This document shows positions 14,284-16,281 of a DNA stretch of 16,281 nt, piece after piece. The stretch spans positions 1 through 16,281 of the forward strand of contig DAOTFU010000022.1 of assembly GCA_035446765.1 (NCBI GenBank), written 5' to 3'. Position numbers and translations under genes: made by a program. The DNA comes from JALOAF01 sp035446765. GTDB lineage: Bacteria > Patescibacteriota > Gracilibacteria > Absconditabacterales > Absconditicoccaceae. Under the pieces are notes generated by a model. It searched no databases, was not told the origin of the DNA, and saw nothing but the letters and a program-made list of their open reading frames with translations. How positions within the stretch are numbered: the stretch's first letter is position 1; each line of letters starts with the position of its first letter.

Positions 14284-16281
14284 TTATTGTTTCAAGAACT
14301 TCAATGGCTCAGAAACTAAGCCATCTTTATCCACAAAACGAATAAAATAAACTGTGGGAGCAAGTCCTGATACATCAACACGATACACATCAGAATCCAC
14401 TCCAGAAGAATATACTAATTCACCCAAGATACTGTATATCTGAATTTCAGATATATTGGCATTTTCTCCCATTTCGATATTCAAAATATCACTAACAGGA
14501 TTGGGGTAAACTGTAACCAAGGATGCAATATCCACATCATCTATACCCACTGCATCAATGGTAATCTGCAAAGATGCTTGATCTGAGCAATTACCATTAT
14601 CGTAAGTATAGACAACATTGTGTACGCCAACCCCCCAATATGCAGGGTCAAAATAAACACCTGCTGGTACACCATCTACAGTAAGTAATCCTCCTGGTGG
14701 GCTTATTTGAAGCATCACCGTAGGATCATCTACCATCACTGAAGATGGCCCAGTCAATGTTACATTTGGACTAGCGTGTACAGTCACATATGCTGTATCC
14801 ATACCTCCACACATTGCAGAAGTAAGGCCATACACTATTGTATAATTACCTGGTCCAAAATCATCGGCCATGAATACTGAAGAGTTGGCGATCCCATTTA
14901 CCAGATAGTAGCCTCCAGCTGGAGAACCACTCATCTGCATAGATTCACCCTCACACAACTCAGTAGCTGGCATACTCAGTATCACACTAGTTGGAGCATG
15001 CACAATGATTATATCATTGGCAAGTGCTTCACACCCGTGAGGATCTGTGTATGTGTAAGTAATACTATGATTACCCACACCAGCAAGACCAGGATCAAAT
15101 GAGCCCGTCACAGCATCCACTCCTAGACCACTAAATACTCCACCTACTGGACTACCTCCAGTCAAAATAAATGGAGCATCACTCAAGCAAATATCCCCTT
15201 GAGGTATGTTTAATGATGTAGTAGGTGGTGCGTGTACTGATATAAGTGCAACAGCTGTATCACTACAACCAGTCACAGAACTGGTATAATGAGCCGTCAC
15301 GGGATATGTTCCACCAACATTAACTGTCTGTGGATAAAAATACCCTGATGCTACACCAACTCCAGTAAACCAAATATTTGCAGTTTGACCACCAACTTCA
15401 TACACAGATGCATATAAACCCAAGTCAATCGGGTTACCACTTTGCCCACATACATTTGTAGGTGGTACAAAAGTAATAATTGGAGCTTCGTTTGTAGCTA
15501 CAAATACCGAATCTACATCACTACAACCAAAACTATTGCTTACGGTCACATAGTACCATGTAGGCACTGTTGGTGTAACCGTAATCGTAGATCCAGTCAT
15601 ACCGTTACTCCAACTATAAGTATCTCCTCCAGTAGCCTCCAAATCAACTGGATCACCACTACAAGAAGTACTTACACCAGATACAATAGATGCATTGGCA
15701 ACAGGCACAGGATCTTGTCCTATACTAAAATAGAACGGTGACCCAGCAGCCTGACAACCATTGGCATCAGTAACTGTCACAGCATAACTACCGGTGGTTA
15801 AACCAGTAATTCCACTTAAGGTGGATCCTGTATTCCAATTGTAAGAATACGCAGGAGTCCCACCAGTAGCTACCACATCAGCAGTACCCAATATAGAACC
15901 ATCACAGCTCACATCGGTACTACTCAATACAGCCTCAAACAATGGCGGCTCAGTAATTGTTGCATTTGCAACAGATTGACAGCCATTATTGTCAGTAACA
16001 GTTACACTATAGCTACCAGCAGCTAAACCACTAGCAACCTGTGACGTCTGCCCATTATTCCAAAGATAGGAATAGGGAGCAGTACCACCAGTTGCATTTG
16101 CTTCAGCCTGACCTGTAAAACTTCCACTGCATGTTACGTTTTGCAATGTAACAGCAGTAGCATTTAACACAGGATCTTGTCCAATTACGACAGAAGTGGT
16201 AGCCTGACAACCATTTGCATCAGTCACTGTAACTATATATGTACCTACAGTCAAATTACTAACTGCAGTACCGGTCATACC
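14284..16281 (-). CDS. SprB-repeat adhesin with type IX secretion sorting domain, C-terminal part (5' end outside window)
   Basis: 665 codons seen; open to the window edge, so the true start lies beyond it (ATG 16278 is internal). Tandem SprB-type repeats (G-G-T-x-P-Y-S-Y-x-W-N-x-G, G-L-x-x-G-S-Y-x-V-T-V-T-D-x-N-G-C) cover the first 200 or so residues, then Ig/PKD-like domains with repeated V-H-A-P-x-S/T, then a C-terminal sorting domain V-Y-P-N-P-V-S-D-I-L-N-I ... I-Y-S-I-L-G-E-L-V-Y-S and a basic end K-F-L-K-Q. In Bacteroidota this domain directs export through the type IX system and surface attachment. About 75 glycines are all GGN; no TGA occurs, and base composition is more GC-rich than all neighbours. 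Foreign origin or assembly chimera is likely. Confidence 0.9.
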   Translation of the reverse strand, partial: GMTGTAVSNLTVGTYIVTVTDANGCQATTSVVIGQDPVLNATAVTLQNVTCSGSFTGQAEANATGGTAPYSYLWNNGQTSQVASGLAAGSYSVTVTDNNGCQSVANATITEPPLFEAVLSSTDVSCDGSILGTADVVATGGTPAYSYNWNTGSTLSGITGLTTGSYAVTVTDANGCQAAGSPFYFSIGQDPVPVANASIVSGVSTSCSGDPVDLEATGGDTYSWSNGMTGSTITVTPTVPTWYYVTVSNSFGCSDVDSVFVATNEAPIITFVPPTNVCGQSGNPIDLGLYASVYEVGGQTANIWFTGVGVASGYFYPQTVNVGGTYPVTAHYTSSVTGCSDTAVALISVHAPPTTSLNIPQGDICLSDAPFILTGGSPVGGVFSGLGVDAVTGSFDPGLAGVGNHSITYTYTDPHGCEALANDIIIVHAPTSVILSMPATELCEGESMQMSGSPAGGYYLVNGIANSSVFMADDFGPGNYTIVYGLTSAMCGGMDTAYVTVHASPNVTLTGPSSVMVDDPTVMLQISPPGGLLTVDGVPAGVYFDPAYWGVGVHNVVYTYDNGNCSDQASLQITIDAVGIDDVDIASLVTVYPNPVSDILNIEMGENANISEIQIYSILGELVYSSGVDSDVYRVDVSGLAPTVYFIRFVDKDGLVSEPLKFLKQ

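Overview
The window is AT-rich and only makes sense if UGA is read as glycine (genetic code 25), which points to Candidatus Absconditabacteria (SR1) or Gracilibacteria. In-frame TGA falls exactly where conserved glycines belong: the helicase P-loop AQTGTGKT, its AARGID and GRTGR motifs, uS12 RGGRVKDLPG and HIIRG, and the LRR cap W-H-G-V-N-C. All confident code-25 genes end in TAA or TAG. Under the standard code nearly every gene would look like a string of broken ORFs. No N-rich stretch other than three runs of exactly 100 N (9144-9243, 9741-9840, 11066-11165) is present; these are scaffold gaps.

Layout. 1-456 (minus): start of a secreted leucine-rich-repeat surface protein. 634-1333 (minus): guanylate kinase overlapping a 44-residue one-helix membrane protein. 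1418-2194 (plus): SIMPL-domain exported protein, ending at a terminator shared with a convergent minus-strand run: holA (DNA polymerase III delta), an exported coiled-coil protein, and a glutamate-racemase-fold protein without the catalytic cysteines. 4875-6599 (plus): DEAD-box RNA helicase with DbpA domain and Arg/Gly tail. 6715-7956 (plus): a single ORF fusing YidD to methionyl-tRNA formyltransferase. 8076-9059 (plus): Cas4/RecB-like PD-(D/E)XK nuclease with four Fe-S-type cysteines.

9060-10050 is a tRNA-centred repeat region: one intact tRNA-Lys(UUU), a small GIY-YIG endonuclease directly downstream, a second copy of the tRNA 3' end after the nuclease, and a tandem array of 82-nt units built from tRNA-like arms. 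10084-13160 (minus) is a ribosomal protein cluster in the transcription order uS12, uS7, two unrecognised small basic proteins, bL19, bL25, bL28; fusA and tuf, usual partners of rpsL-rpsG, are not there. 13450-14148 (minus) is an exported protein of unknown function.

14284-16281 (minus) is the C-terminal part of a large SprB-repeat adhesin with a type IX secretion sorting domain, typical of Bacteroidota. It has about 75 glycine codons and not one is TGA, and it is visibly richer in G+C than its neighbours, so it is either a recent acquisition from a standard-code organism or a chimeric join near 14150-14283.

The genes are mostly housekeeping (nucleotide metabolism, replication, translation initiation, ribosome) with surface proteins at both ends. 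None of the start codons is preceded by a recognisable Shine-Dalgarno sequence, while several sigma70-like promoters and hairpin terminators are clear.
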